Source: Paenibacillus sp. JNUCC32
GTDB lineage: Bacteria > Bacillota > Bacilli > Paenibacillales > Paenibacillaceae
Assembly: GCF_014863545.1 (NCBI RefSeq)
Contig: NZ_CP062260.1
Location: 1,674,001-1,738,000 of the forward strand
DNA length: 64,000 nt
Direction of reading: 5' to 3'
Shown here: positions 7,618-15,123 of the stretch, in pieces
How the letters are laid out: every line of letters begins with the position of its first letter
How positions within the stretch are numbered: the stretch's first letter is position 1
Made by a program: the position numbers and the translations under genes
The notes under the pieces: generated by a model
Databases searched by the model: none
Told to the model about the DNA's origin: nothing
Seen by the model: only the letters and a program-made list of their open reading frames with translations

Positions 7618-8433
7618 TTGCGGAATTTTATGCCTGTACAAGCACCGGCCATAGAGATTCAATCTCCTGTTTCAGATTATGCCTATACGGAATATAGGCC
7701 GTGCCAGCCATTGATGCCATATGTAGCCTGTTATTGGAGCTTGGAATACCGAGTCACGTCCATTCAAGCTCCGCTCCATCGCATCCTTCCCGACGGCTGC
7801 GTGGATATCATATTTAATTTGAAGGCACGGACCGCCTCGGCTTCCGGTTTCGTTACGGGCCTGATGTCCCGTTATGAAGCGGCGATACTCACGCAGGAGC
7901 AGTCTCTGTTTGGTATTCGCTTCTTTGCGGAAACCGTTCGTCCGTTCATCCAATTTCCCGCTTCCGAATTTCGGGAGGGTCCCGTCCTCTTGGATGAAGC
8001 GTGGGGGGCAGAGGTGAATCACTTGAACGAAGAAATGGTGACAGCTCTTGACTCCGCCCGGCGCATCGAGCTGATTGAGACGTTTTTATTCAACGCGTTA
8101 AGACGGAGTAACATACGTTCTGAGCCGCTGGTGGAGCAAGGCATGCAGCATTTATACGCCTCCAAGGGGAGAATAACGATTCATGCCCTGGCCGAAAAAA
8201 TGAATTACAGCGAGAGAAACATAAGAAGAACGTTTCAGAAGGAATTGGGCATGAAGCCGAAGGAAATGACGGACATCATACGATTCCAGAATTTGCTGCA
8301 GGAGATGCGCCGTTCCAAGCCTAACCGGTTTCCTGAAATCGCTGCCCAATACGGATATTATGATCAGCCTCATTTTATTAACACCTTCAAACGCTTATAC
8401 GGCATGTCGCCGAAGCAGGCTTTTCAACCATAA
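7618..8433 (+). CDS. AraC-family transcriptional regulator
   Basis: The ~272-residue protein has an N-terminal effector domain of the DUF6597 kind (PCQPLMPYVACYWSLEYR, then RILPDGCVDIIFNL, GLMSRY, FGIRFFAETVRPF). A C-terminal pair of helix-turn-helix motifs (residues ~170-270) includes the AraC signature QYGYYDQPHFINTFKRLYGMSPKQ. The TTG at 7618 is preferred because AAGG lies nine bases upstream; a GTG at 7609 would touch that AAGG, and ATG 7630 is also in frame. Targets are unknown; candidates are its own gene or the downstream VOC gene. The single-domain ligand pocket type suggests sensing of a small hydrophobic molecule, which is inference. Confidence 0.88.
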   Translation: MRNFMPVQAPAIEIQSPVSDYAYTEYRPCQPLMPYVACYWSLEYRVTSIQAPLHRILPDGCVDIIFNLKARTASASGFVTGLMSRYEAAILTQEQSLFGIRFFAETVRPFIQFPASEFREGPVLLDEAWGAEVNHLNEEMVTALDSARRIELIETFLFNALRRSNIRSEPLVEQGMQHLYASKGRITIHALAEKMNYSERNIRRTFQKELGMKPKEMTDIIRFQNLLQEMRRSKPNRFPEIAAQYGYYDQPHFINTFKRLYGMSPKQAFQP

Positions 8434-8546
8434 ATTTTGTATGCTTGGCGGCGGCAAGGTTTGTCCGTTTTTTACAATCTTTCATTCCGGTGTTGAACGA
8501 CAATGGGGTATAAGTAACAATGATGATTTACAGGAGGTAATGTAAA

Positions 8547-8972
8547 ATGAGAGCAAGCATATCCGTACTTACGATTGGCGTTGATGACCTGGAACGGTCC
8601 CTGAAGTTTTATCGTGACGGGCTCGGGCTCCCGACCGAAGGAATCATTGGCACTGAATTCGAGCATGGGGCTGTAGCATTTTTTGACTTGCAAGCCGGTG
8701 TGAAGCTGGCGATATGGAATCGCAAGGATCTGTCGGTTGAAGCGAATGTTCCCTTATCGTCCCCGAGTTCTTCGGAATTCACGATCGGCCACAACGTCGG
8801 CAGCAAGGAAGAAGTGGATGAGGTGATGGAGCAAGCCAGTAGAGCGGGCGCTACCGTAACCGTACCGGCACAAGACACCTTCTGGGGAGGCTATTCCGGT
8901 CATTTTCTCGATCCGGACGGACATTTGTGGGAGATTTGCTGGAATCCTGCATGGGAGGTTGATCTTTCGTAA
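8547..8972 (+). CDS. VOC-family (glyoxalase/bleomycin-resistance fold) protein
   Basis: The 141-residue protein has two beta-alpha-beta-beta-beta modules of the vicinal-oxygen-chelate fold. ISVLTIGVDDLERSLKFYRDGLGL opens the first module and GGYSGHFLDPDGHLWEICWNP closes the second. The Glu of LWEICWNP is the usual last metal ligand. Such small stand-alone proteins are often misnamed glyoxalases; the reaction is unknown here. The ATG follows a strong AGGAGGT, suggesting good expression. It sits downstream of the AraC regulator with an intergenic gap of ~110 bases, which contains no clear terminator. Confidence 0.88.
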   Translation: MRASISVLTIGVDDLERSLKFYRDGLGLPTEGIIGTEFEHGAVAFFDLQAGVKLAIWNRKDLSVEANVPLSSPSSSEFTIGHNVGSKEEVDEVMEQASRAGATVTVPAQDTFWGGYSGHFLDPDGHLWEICWNPAWEVDLS

Positions 8973-9020
8973 CGGATGTGATAAATTAATCAACGATTGT
9001 TGCGCAACTGAATATTTTAT

Positions 9021-9090
9021 TTGAATGTATAACCTCATTAATATGGTCTGAGGGTCTCTACCAGGAACCGTAAAATCCTGATTACAGAAA
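9021..9090 (+). ncRNA. Adenine-sensing purine riboswitch aptamer
   Basis: The sequence matches the purine riboswitch core. P2 arms are CCTCA (9033-9037) and TGAGG (9049-9053) around loop L2 TTAATATGGTC. J2/3 is GTCTCTA. P3 arms are CAGGA (9062-9066) and TCCTG (9076-9080) around L3 ACCGTAAAA, which supplies the CC for the L2-L3 kiss. J3/1 reads ATT, so the specificity base (position 74 in the xpt/pbuE numbering) is U at 9082. U selects adenine, C would select guanine. The downstream gene is a PbuE-like purine exporter, the same pairing as in Bacillus subtilis pbuE. Confidence 0.9.
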
Positions 9091-9123
9091 ATGTTTGTCA
9101 TTTTTTGTAATCAGGATTTTTTT
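9072..9123 (+). terminator. Riboswitch-controlled terminator
   Basis: The stem formed by 9072-9086 and 9106-9120 is about 15 bp and is followed by a T run. Its left arm reuses the 3' strand of P3, J3/1 and P1 of the aptamer, so aptamer and terminator exclude each other. Adenine binding should prevent termination and switch the transporter on, as known for pbuE. Confidence 0.88.
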
Positions 9124-9167
9124 GTTGATTATAAACATGACATCGAAGAAAGGGGATTTCATTCCAG

Positions 9168-10331
9168 ATGAATCTGAAAGTATTAATTCTAGCGATTTCG
9201 ACGATATCCGTCGGGCTGGTTGAACTTATTGTTGGCGGGATACTGCCGCTCATTGCGGACGACTTGCATATTTCACTCGGTACGGCGGGTCAGCTGATTA
9301 CCGTGTTCGCCCTGGTCTATGCGATAGCGGGACCGGTGCTTCTTGCGCTGACGGCAAGAGTGGAGCGCAAACGACTCTATATGATTTCCTTGTTTATTTT
9401 CTTTATTGGTAACTTGCTGGCTTATGTAAGTCCGAACTTTACGCTGCTCATGGCAGCCAGAATCTTAACCGCGATGAGTACGGCATTGATTATCGTGTTA
9501 TCTTTGACGATTACCGCCAAGGTGGTTGAGCCTGCACATCGCGCTAAAGCCTTGGGCGTTATCTATATGGGGATTAGTTCGTCATTGGTGCTAGGCGTGC
9601 CGCTCGGCATCCTGATCAGCGAGGCTTTCGGATGGCGGGTGTTGTTCCTGGGTATCGGCTTCCTGTCGATCGGTTCCATGATTTTGATCTATATGTTCCT
9701 GGACCGGATCAAGCCTGAAAATGTTACGCCGTTATCCGTTCAGATCAAGGCGCTGGGCAAGATGAAAATCGCCGGTGCGCATCTGGCCACCTTGTTCATG
9801 CTTGCAGGACATTACACCATATATGCGTACTTCACGCCGTTTCTTGAATCGGAGCTTGGGCTGAGTCCTTATTGGATCAGCATCTGTTACTTCCTGTTCG
9901 GACTATCCGCCGTCGGCGGCGGGGCGTTCGGCGGGGCGCTTGCGGATCGGCTCGGATCGCATAAGAGCATCGTGATCATCATTACGTCATTCATGCTGGT
10001 ATTGTTCGTGCTTCCATTATCCACATTTTCGATTGGCGTGTTTTTAGTCGTGATGATGATATGGGGGGCATTGAGCTGGAGCCTGGCTCCGCCTCTGCAG
10101 AATTATCTGATTCAAGTGGATCCGGGTTCGTCCGATATCCAGCAAAGTTTTAACAATTCCGCGCTGCAAATCGGCATTGCATTGGGCTCTGCCATTGGAG
10201 GCCTCGTGTTAGAGCAGGGAGGCACCGTAGCCAGCACGGCCTGGGTCGGCGGGGGGATCGTCATCGTGTCCCTGGTTTGTGCCGTTTATTCTTTGACGAG
10301 ACCTGCGCTAACGTGGAAGACAAGCAAATAA
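9168..10331 (+). CDS. pbuE: MFS purine base/nucleoside efflux pump (PbuE-like)
   Basis: The 387-residue membrane protein with about twelve TM segments is the same size as B. subtilis PbuE (YdhL), a DHA1-type exporter of hypoxanthine, adenine and related purines. The start [32 protein letters not shown] and the block [17 protein letters not shown] are typical of the AraJ/PbuE branch. The functional call rests mainly on the adenine riboswitch and terminator directly upstream, which define the pbuE arrangement. High adenine would relieve termination and allow export. The ATG lies downstream of AAAGGGG. A terminator follows the gene, so it is monocistronic. Confidence 0.87.
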   Translation: MNLKVLILAISTISVGLVELIVGGILPLIADDLHISLGTAGQLITVFALVYAIAGPVLLALTARVERKRLYMISLFIFFIGNLLAYVSPNFTLLMAARILTAMSTALIIVLSLTITAKVVEPAHRAKALGVIYMGISSSLVLGVPLGILISEAFGWRVLFLGIGFLSIGSMILIYMFLDRIKPENVTPLSVQIKALGKMKIAGAHLATLFMLAGHYTIYAYFTPFLESELGLSPYWISICYFLFGLSAVGGGAFGGALADRLGSHKSIVIIITSFMLVLFVLPLSTFSIGVFLVVMMIWGALSWSLAPPLQNYLIQVDPGSSDIQQSFNNSALQIGIALGSAIGGLVLEQGGTVASTAWVGGGIVIVSLVCAVYSLTRPALTWKTSK

Positions 10332-10356
10332 ATAGCCGTAAATTTTTTACGAATTT

Positions 10357-10390
10357 AAAAGACAGCCGCATCCATGCAGCTGTCTTTTCT
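10357..10390. terminator. Terminator between pbuE and the convergent lacI-type gene
   Basis: AAAAGACAGC pairs perfectly with GCTGTCTTTT around a 12-base loop. A-rich and T-rich flanks allow use from both sides, which suits the convergent gene pair. Confidence 0.8.
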
Positions 10391-10472
10391 TTTGCAATCG
10401 TTTTGTACATCGTGCGCACTGCTCCCTGTGTGCACGATGCGTGGTTCGGGGCATGTTTGATGGTGGGAGGGT

Positions 10473-11477
10473 TTACATCTTGGCGACGGAAGAACGATAG
10501 ATGATCTTGCCCTTCACCACAATTCTGCCGAATTTGGTATCAGGGGTGCTGATTTTGCTTAAGATGGACTGGATCGACGTTTGAGCCAGCTGCTTCATAT
10601 TGACTTCAACCGTCGTCAGGTGCGGCACGGTCAGCGTAGCGTAGATATCGTTGTCAAAACCGACGACGGAGCAGTCGTCGGGAATGCGGTAACCCATGCC
10701 TTGCAATTTCTGCACAACCAAATAGGCGACCTGATCGCAATTACATACGAAAGCTGTTGGCAATTCATCCGGTATCTCGATGTCGAGATAATTGCCGTGC
10801 TCATTCCGATCGTTGATTACCCAGTCCTGCCGAAGCGCGATTTGATGCTCCAGCAGCGATTTATAGTAACCCAGGAACCGATCCTGAATGCTGCTTGTGG
10901 CATGCAAGCTGCCCACATAGGCAATGTTGCGATGTCCTTGCCGGATCAGGTAATTGGTAAGTTCATAGGCACCGTAAAAATTATCCGAAACCACCGCATC
11001 AATATCCGAATGGTCATCGTAGAAGTCCAGAAACAGAATCGGCGGTTCGATGGCGTGCATGATCTCGATGTAAGGTTTGCTGATCTGTCCCAGCAGAATG
11101 AATCCGTCCACTTTGCGATCATAATAGATGCGCGGCAGCTGCAAGGCCTGTTCATCCGAGCTGCTTAAAATATGAAGTATGCCGTAATACCCGTAGTCTT
11201 CCAATCCCTTGGAGATTTCTTGATAGACGCGAAGATAGAACGATTGGTCGGGTCCGGTAAAACGTTCTGGAATGATGACGCCGATGTTGTAAGTCAGCCC
11301 TTCGCGCATGGACCTGGCAACGGTGTTCACCCGATAGCCCATTTCGCTGGCGATGGCTTTGATTCTTGCCTTTAACTCGTCGCTTACGCCTTCCTTGTCG
11401 TTCAGGGCTTTCGAGACGGTCACCGTGCTGACGCCAACTTGCTCCGCGATGTCCTTCATCGTTATGTTTTTGTTCAT
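10473..11477 (-). CDS. LacI/GalR-family repressor
   Basis: The 334-residue protein has the N-terminal LacI helix-turn-helix (ITMKDIAEQVGVSTVTVSKALNDKEGVSDELKARI) and hinge helix (SMREG region). A periplasmic-binding-like effector domain begins at YNIGVIIPERF and includes SVVGFDNDIYATLTVPHLTTV. It should bind a sugar effector in the cytoplasm. On the minus strand it lies 138 bases downstream of the 2-epimerase gene and is probably its local regulator. Candidate operators with a central CG occur in the divergent epimerase/mannanase promoter region. A good AAAGGAG precedes the ATG. Mannobiose or a related disaccharide as inducer is inference. Confidence 0.92.
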   Translation of the reverse strand: MNKNITMKDIAEQVGVSTVTVSKALNDKEGVSDELKARIKAIASEMGYRVNTVARSMREGLTYNIGVIIPERFTGPDQSFYLRVYQEISKGLEDYGYYGILHILSSSDEQALQLPRIYYDRKVDGFILLGQISKPYIEIMHAIEPPILFLDFYDDHSDIDAVVSDNFYGAYELTNYLIRQGHRNIAYVGSLHATSSIQDRFLGYYKSLLEHQIALRQDWVINDRNEHGNYLDIEIPDELPTAFVCNCDQVAYLVVQKLQGMGYRIPDDCSVVGFDNDIYATLTVPHLTTVEVNMKQLAQTSIQSILSKISTPDTKFGRIVVKGKIIYRSSVAKM

Positions 11478-11615
11478 CGCGTTTGTCTCCTTTTATCTAC
11501 AGTCGAAGTAGACCATCTGTCCGAGTATGTATGCAATCATTCCATGATCCAAGTACAGTATACCTGCTCGTCTGAGACAAATAAAGGCGAAGGCGCATTT
11601 CTGATTGTTATTCTG

Positions 11616-12815
11616 TTAGAGCTTGCTGCTTACATGTTCGATTCGATTTAAGATTTCCAAGCAAAATCGACTGTTATGATACGGACATTTCCATGGTCCG
11701 GCCATCTCGTGCTGATCCGGCCGTCCGTTCTCATTGACGGACCAAAACCATTCGCTGCCCGGGCGGGAATCGATAATATTTTTTTTCGTATAATTCCACA
11801 TTCTGAAGACCTGTTCAAGAAATTGAATATCTCCCGTACGCTGATAGGCATTGAAAAAACCGACCATAGCCTCAGCCTGGACCCACCAGATTCTGGAGGT
11901 ATCCAGACGTGAGCCTTCTTGCTCATTCATGAGCGAACCATCCTGCTGCACGGCCCGTTCAGAAACGGCATACGCCAAGTCCAGAACCATGCGCTTATAA
12001 TCCGGATTCGTGCTTCCGATGACATCAAGCGCCTCATCCATCAACCAGCTGGCCTCGATATCATGGCCAAATGAAGTGACATCCACGAGCGGGTTCCAAT
12101 CCTTGTCAAAAAACACCCCTAAACGTCTCCGATCAGCATCGAAAATATGATGGTACAGAATGGACAGCAGGTTATGAAGCGATTCTCGGACCACCGCCTC
12201 GGGCCAAGCCCGATAAAGCGTGGAGTAAGCTTCCAGGACGTGAATATGCGTATTCATCGTGATATGCGCGACCACGCCGTTGCCGCTAAGCATTTCGTTG
12301 GGCTGCTCGTTCCACTCCCGGTCGAACTCTTCCTTGTAGGCCTGCCGTTTCGCATCATACCCATTACTCTCGATCAGACGGTACAGCTCTTTGGCCAGAT
12401 CCAATGCCTCTTGGTTCCCGGAAGCGCGGTGGTATTCGCTTAATGCATATACGCCGAACGCTTGATTGTAGATATGTTTCCTCGTATCTGTCGGGACTCC
12501 CTTGTAATCCACCATCCAATACAGTCCGCCATATTGGCGATCAATGAGGTGGCGCGCGAGAAATTGAAAGGCATGCCTGGCATGCTCTGCGTAGATTTCG
12601 TGCCCCGTCGTCCGATAGGCTGCGCTAAAGCTCCATAAAATTCTTGAACAGGCAATCCCGCCTTTGGCTGCTTGTTCATCAATCTTTAAATCGGCGTTCA
12701 CTTGGCCGTAAAACCCGCCGTTGGTTTCGTCCTTCAATCCTCCCCAAAAAGGCAGGATATGCTCCAGCCATTCTTTTCGGATTTCAGAACCCAGGGTATG
12801 TAAAGTCATTGTCAT
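11616..12815 (-). CDS. Cellobiose/mannobiose 2-epimerase (AGE superfamily)
   Basis: The 399-residue (alpha/alpha)6-barrel enzyme belongs to the N-acylglucosamine/cellobiose 2-epimerase family, which interconverts the reducing-end glucose and mannose of beta-1,4-disaccharides. Active-site histidine motifs are visible: MNTHIHVLEAYSTLYRAWP near 208, TSFGHDIEASWLMDEAL near 254, and WKCPYHNSRFCLEILNR near the C-terminus. FWGGLKDETNGGFYG near the start is also typical. The enzyme is cytoplasmic. It is divergent from a secreted mannanase, so mannobiose to Man-Glc conversion is the likely physiological reaction. The ATG follows GGAGG. A minus-strand promoter (12857-12886) and an operator-like site precede it. 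Confidence 0.9.
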   Translation of the reverse strand: MTMTLHTLGSEIRKEWLEHILPFWGGLKDETNGGFYGQVNADLKIDEQAAKGGIACSRILWSFSAAYRTTGHEIYAEHARHAFQFLARHLIDRQYGGLYWMVDYKGVPTDTRKHIYNQAFGVYALSEYHRASGNQEALDLAKELYRLIESNGYDAKRQAYKEEFDREWNEQPNEMLSGNGVVAHITMNTHIHVLEAYSTLYRAWPEAVVRESLHNLLSILYHHIFDADRRRLGVFFDKDWNPLVDVTSFGHDIEASWLMDEALDVIGSTNPDYKRMVLDLAYAVSERAVQQDGSLMNEQEGSRLDTSRIWWVQAEAMVGFFNAYQRTGDIQFLEQVFRMWNYTKKNIIDSRPGSEWFWSVNENGRPDQHEMAGPWKCPYHNSRFCLEILNRIEHVSSKL

Positions 12816-12834
12816 ATAAAGCCTCCGTTATTAA

Positions 12835-12847
12835 GTTATCGTTAACC
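12835..12847. promoter_or_regulatory. LacI-type operator candidate, epimerase side
   Basis: GTTATCGTTAACC (GGTTAACGATAAC on the other strand) fits a GGTWAWCGWTWACC palindrome. It lies just after the predicted transcription start of the leftward epimerase promoter, a typical repressor position. Confidence 0.5.
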
Positions 12848-12856
12848 TTAGAAAAT

Positions 12857-12886
12857 ATTTTAAGAAAGAGTATCGTTCGATGTCAA
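12857..12886 (-). promoter_or_regulatory. Promoter of the epimerase-lacI unit
   Basis: On the minus strand a perfect TTGACA (12886-12881) is followed after 18 bases by TAAAAT (12862-12857). Confidence 0.65.
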
Positions 12887-12928
12887 CGAAATCTTTTACA
12901 CGCAACATTATTATAAACATATATACCA

Positions 12929-12982
12929 TTGACAGGTGAAGGTGAGGCATATAAAATTCGAATTATTACTTAAACGATTACC
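12929..12982 (+). promoter_or_regulatory. Mannanase promoter with LacI/cre-like operator
   Basis: TTGACA (12929-12934), a 17-base spacer and TAAAAT (12952-12957) form a good sigma-A promoter. TTAAACGATTACC (12970-12982) begins about six bases after the expected start site and matches the same GGTWAWCGWTWACC pattern as the site at 12835. It also resembles a degenerate cre box, so CcpA is an alternative binder. Confidence 0.6.
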
Positions 12983-13064
12983 TAAATAATCTAATCACTT
13001 CGGTTTTGATTCTCATCTAGTACCGAGGCTAGAAATCAAATGATATGAATCCAGAGGGAGGAAG

Positions 13065-14048
13065 ATGATGTTGATATGGATGCAGGGATGGAAGTCTATT
13101 CTAGTCGCGATCCTGGCGTTTGTGTCAGTAGGCGGTGGACTTCCTAATCCAGAAGCAGCCACAGGATTTTATGTAAACGGTACCAAGCTGTATGATTCAA
13201 CGGGCAAGGCCTTTGTGATGAGGGGTGTAAATCATCCCCACACCTGGTACAAGAATGATCTGAACGCGGCTATTCCGGCTATCGCGCAAACGGGAGCCAA
13301 TACCGTACGAGTCGTCTTGTCGAACGGGTCGCAATGGACCAAGGATGACCTGAACGCCGTCAACAGTATCATCTCGCTGGTGTCGCAGCATCAAATGATA
13401 GCCGTTCTGGAGGTGCATGATGCGACAGGCAAAGATGAGTATGCTTCCCTTGAAGCGGCCGTCGACTATTGGATCAGCATCAAAGGGGCATTGATCGGAA
13501 AAGAAGACCGCGTCATCGTCAATATTGCTAATGAATGGTATGGAAATTGGAACAGCAGCGGATGGGCCGATGGTTATAAGCAGGCCATTCCCAAATTAAG
13601 AAACGCGGGCATTAAGAATACGTTGATCGTTGATGCAGCGGGATGGGGGCAATACCCGCAATCCATCGTGGATGAGGGGGCCGCGGTATTTGCTTCCGAT
13701 CAACTGAAAAATACGGTTTTCTCCATCCATATGTATGAGTATGCTGGTAAGGATGCCGCTACGGTGAAAACGAATATGGACGATGTTTTAAACAAAGGAT
13801 TGCCTTTAATCATTGGGGAGTTCGGCGGCTATCATCAAGGTGCCGATGTCGATGAGATTGCTATTATGAAGTACGGACAGCAGAAGGAAGTGGGCTGGCT
13901 GGCTTGGTCCTGGTACGGAAACAGCCCGGAGCTGAACGATTTGGATCTGGCTGCAGGGCCAAGCGGAAACCTGACCGGCTGGGGAAACACGGTGGTTCAT
14001 GGAACCGACGGGATTCAGCAAACCTCCAAGAAAGCGGGCATTTATTAA
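13065..14048 (+). CDS. Secreted GH5 endo-beta-1,4-mannanase
   Basis: The 327-residue protein has a signal peptide (hydrophobic residues 9-22, likely cleavage near EAA/TGFYV) followed by a single GH5 (subfamily 8-like) catalytic domain starting GFYVNGTKLYDSTGKAFVMRG. The catalytic acid/base is Glu157 in IANEWYG and the nucleophile Glu252 in IIGEFGG. HPHTWYK and SIHMYEYAGKDA are further GH5_8 mannanase landmarks. It cleaves beta-mannan outside the cell. There is no carbohydrate-binding module or surface-anchoring domain, so this is a minimal form. ATG 13065 or 13068 follows GGGAGG. Divergence from the 2-epimerase and the shared operator motif support a mannan-utilisation role. No dedicated transporter is adjacent. 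Confidence 0.93.
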   Translation: MMLIWMQGWKSILVAILAFVSVGGGLPNPEAATGFYVNGTKLYDSTGKAFVMRGVNHPHTWYKNDLNAAIPAIAQTGANTVRVVLSNGSQWTKDDLNAVNSIISLVSQHQMIAVLEVHDATGKDEYASLEAAVDYWISIKGALIGKEDRVIVNIANEWYGNWNSSGWADGYKQAIPKLRNAGIKNTLIVDAAGWGQYPQSIVDEGAAVFASDQLKNTVFSIHMYEYAGKDAATVKTNMDDVLNKGLPLIIGEFGGYHQGADVDEIAIMKYGQQKEVGWLAWSWYGNSPELNDLDLAAGPSGNLTGWGNTVVHGTDGIQQTSKKAGIY

Positions 14049-14111
14049 AATCGGGTTAAGGTAGATGAGATTGCATGTTAACAGCAAGCTCAAACATATG
14101 GATGCATGCAG

Positions 14112-14142
14112 GCTGTCGAGGAACCGTCTCGACGGCTTTTTT
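14112..14142 (+). terminator. Terminator after the mannanase gene
   Basis: GCTGTCGAG pairs with CTCGACGGC (one wobble), loop of seven bases, six-T tail. Confidence 0.85.
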
Positions 14143-14553
14143 CTATAGGATTTTCTGAATCGACATACAGCCTATTCTTGCATCCTCTTCGAGACCTATC
14201 GACAAAGTAGAGGAACAACCTTTATGCGATATCAATATGCTTGGCTTTGGAGAAACCTGCATCTAGTGCGGGGTTTTGTTTTGATGGTTTAAATATATAT
14301 TTAATTCCTACTTGACAGGTGGTATTAATTGGTTTAATCTAGCCACAAGCAAATTCATTCAGTCCTCATTAAATGATCATTCATTATCTTAGTATTGAAC
14401 GATATATCAGCCGATTGGTCTACCAAAGGCTCCTGTTTACTCGATTTCGTTATTTTAACGGAAGGGGGAAATGGGAGCCTTTCTGTATTTTCCGGACATC
14501 GTTACGGATTATGACTTGGAGTCTGAGGCTATCGTTCCACAGGAAGGAGCGGC
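14143..14553 (+). promoter_or_regulatory. 411-bp leader/promoter region of the MarR-arylsulfotransferase operon
   Basis: There is no credible gene here. TTGACA at 14312-14317 with TTTAAT at 14333-14338 (15-base spacer, short) is the best promoter. AATGATCATT at 14372-14381 is a perfect 10-bp palindrome that could be a MarR-type operator. A long imperfect fold is bounded by AAAGGCTCC (14425-14433) and GGAGCCTTT (14474-14482), with an inner CGTTA-TTT-TAACG hairpin; it could be a leader structure. I looked for an S-box or T-box and found none. Confidence 0.4.
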
Positions 14554-15096
14554 ATGGAAGAAACGGATTGGGCATTAATGGAAGAGGCGGATTGGCATTT
14601 TCGCAAAATGGTGCGGAGATTTGTCAAGGAGCGTGACAAAATCTCGATAGAAGGCGTATCGCTGCCAGGTTTGTTGATCCTGAACACCATATTGCGGGAT
14701 GGGGAGCAGAAGCTTGGGGAGCTTGCGGAACAGCTCGATTTTACGTCCGGAGCGGTAACGGCCTTGTGCGATAAACTTGAGGTTTGCGGGTTCGCGGTAA
14801 GAAGACGGAGCGAGAGCGATCGGAGATCGATTGTGCTGGACATCACGGATGCTGGAAGAGAAATGGTGAAGCGTAACGAATACATAGGCGGGCGTTCGAT
14901 CGAACGAATATTCGGAATATTCTCGCAGGAGGAGCTGCAATATCTGATCCATTATTTTGAACGGTTGAACGATCATCTGGAGGGCTTCTCGGATTTCGTG
15001 CTTCGGCCGCCCCGCCCATCTTTCGATATGCCGGCAGCAATTGATCATAGCAAACCAGGCTCACTGAAACGCTCGAACAAATTCATTTCTTACTAA
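14554..15096 (+). CDS. MarR-family transcriptional regulator
   Basis: The 180-residue protein has a winged helix-turn-helix. LPGLLILNTILRDGEQKLGELAEQLDFTSGAVTALCDKLEVCGFAVRRRSESDRRSI contains the recognition helix and the wing with the DRRS signature. Helices at both ends serve dimerisation, and the C-terminal ~25 residues (RPPRPSFDMPAAIDHSK) are an unusual extension. MarR repressors usually respond to phenolic ligands, which fits an operon whose next gene acts on aryl sulfates. AAGGAG precedes the ATG. The arylsulfotransferase gene starts 27 bases after its stop, and the operon runs on through the ABC transporter genes. Confidence 0.9.
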   Translation: MEETDWALMEEADWHFRKMVRRFVKERDKISIEGVSLPGLLILNTILRDGEQKLGELAEQLDFTSGAVTALCDKLEVCGFAVRRRSESDRRSIVLDITDAGREMVKRNEYIGGRSIERIFGIFSQEELQYLIHYFERLNDHLEGFSDFVLRPPRPSFDMPAAIDHSKPGSLKRSNKFISY

Positions 15097-15123
15097 AATT
15101 CATATTAGAAAGGAAGTTGAACG

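Noticed and set aside
14143..14553. S-box (SAM) or T-box upstream of the sulfur operon
   Set aside because: The conserved cores (GGCNACC-type P2/P3 elements, or AGGGTGGNACCGCG) are absent.
14373..14636. 87-codon frame before the MarR gene
   Set aside because: No ribosome site, no similarity, and it overlaps the well-supported MarR start.
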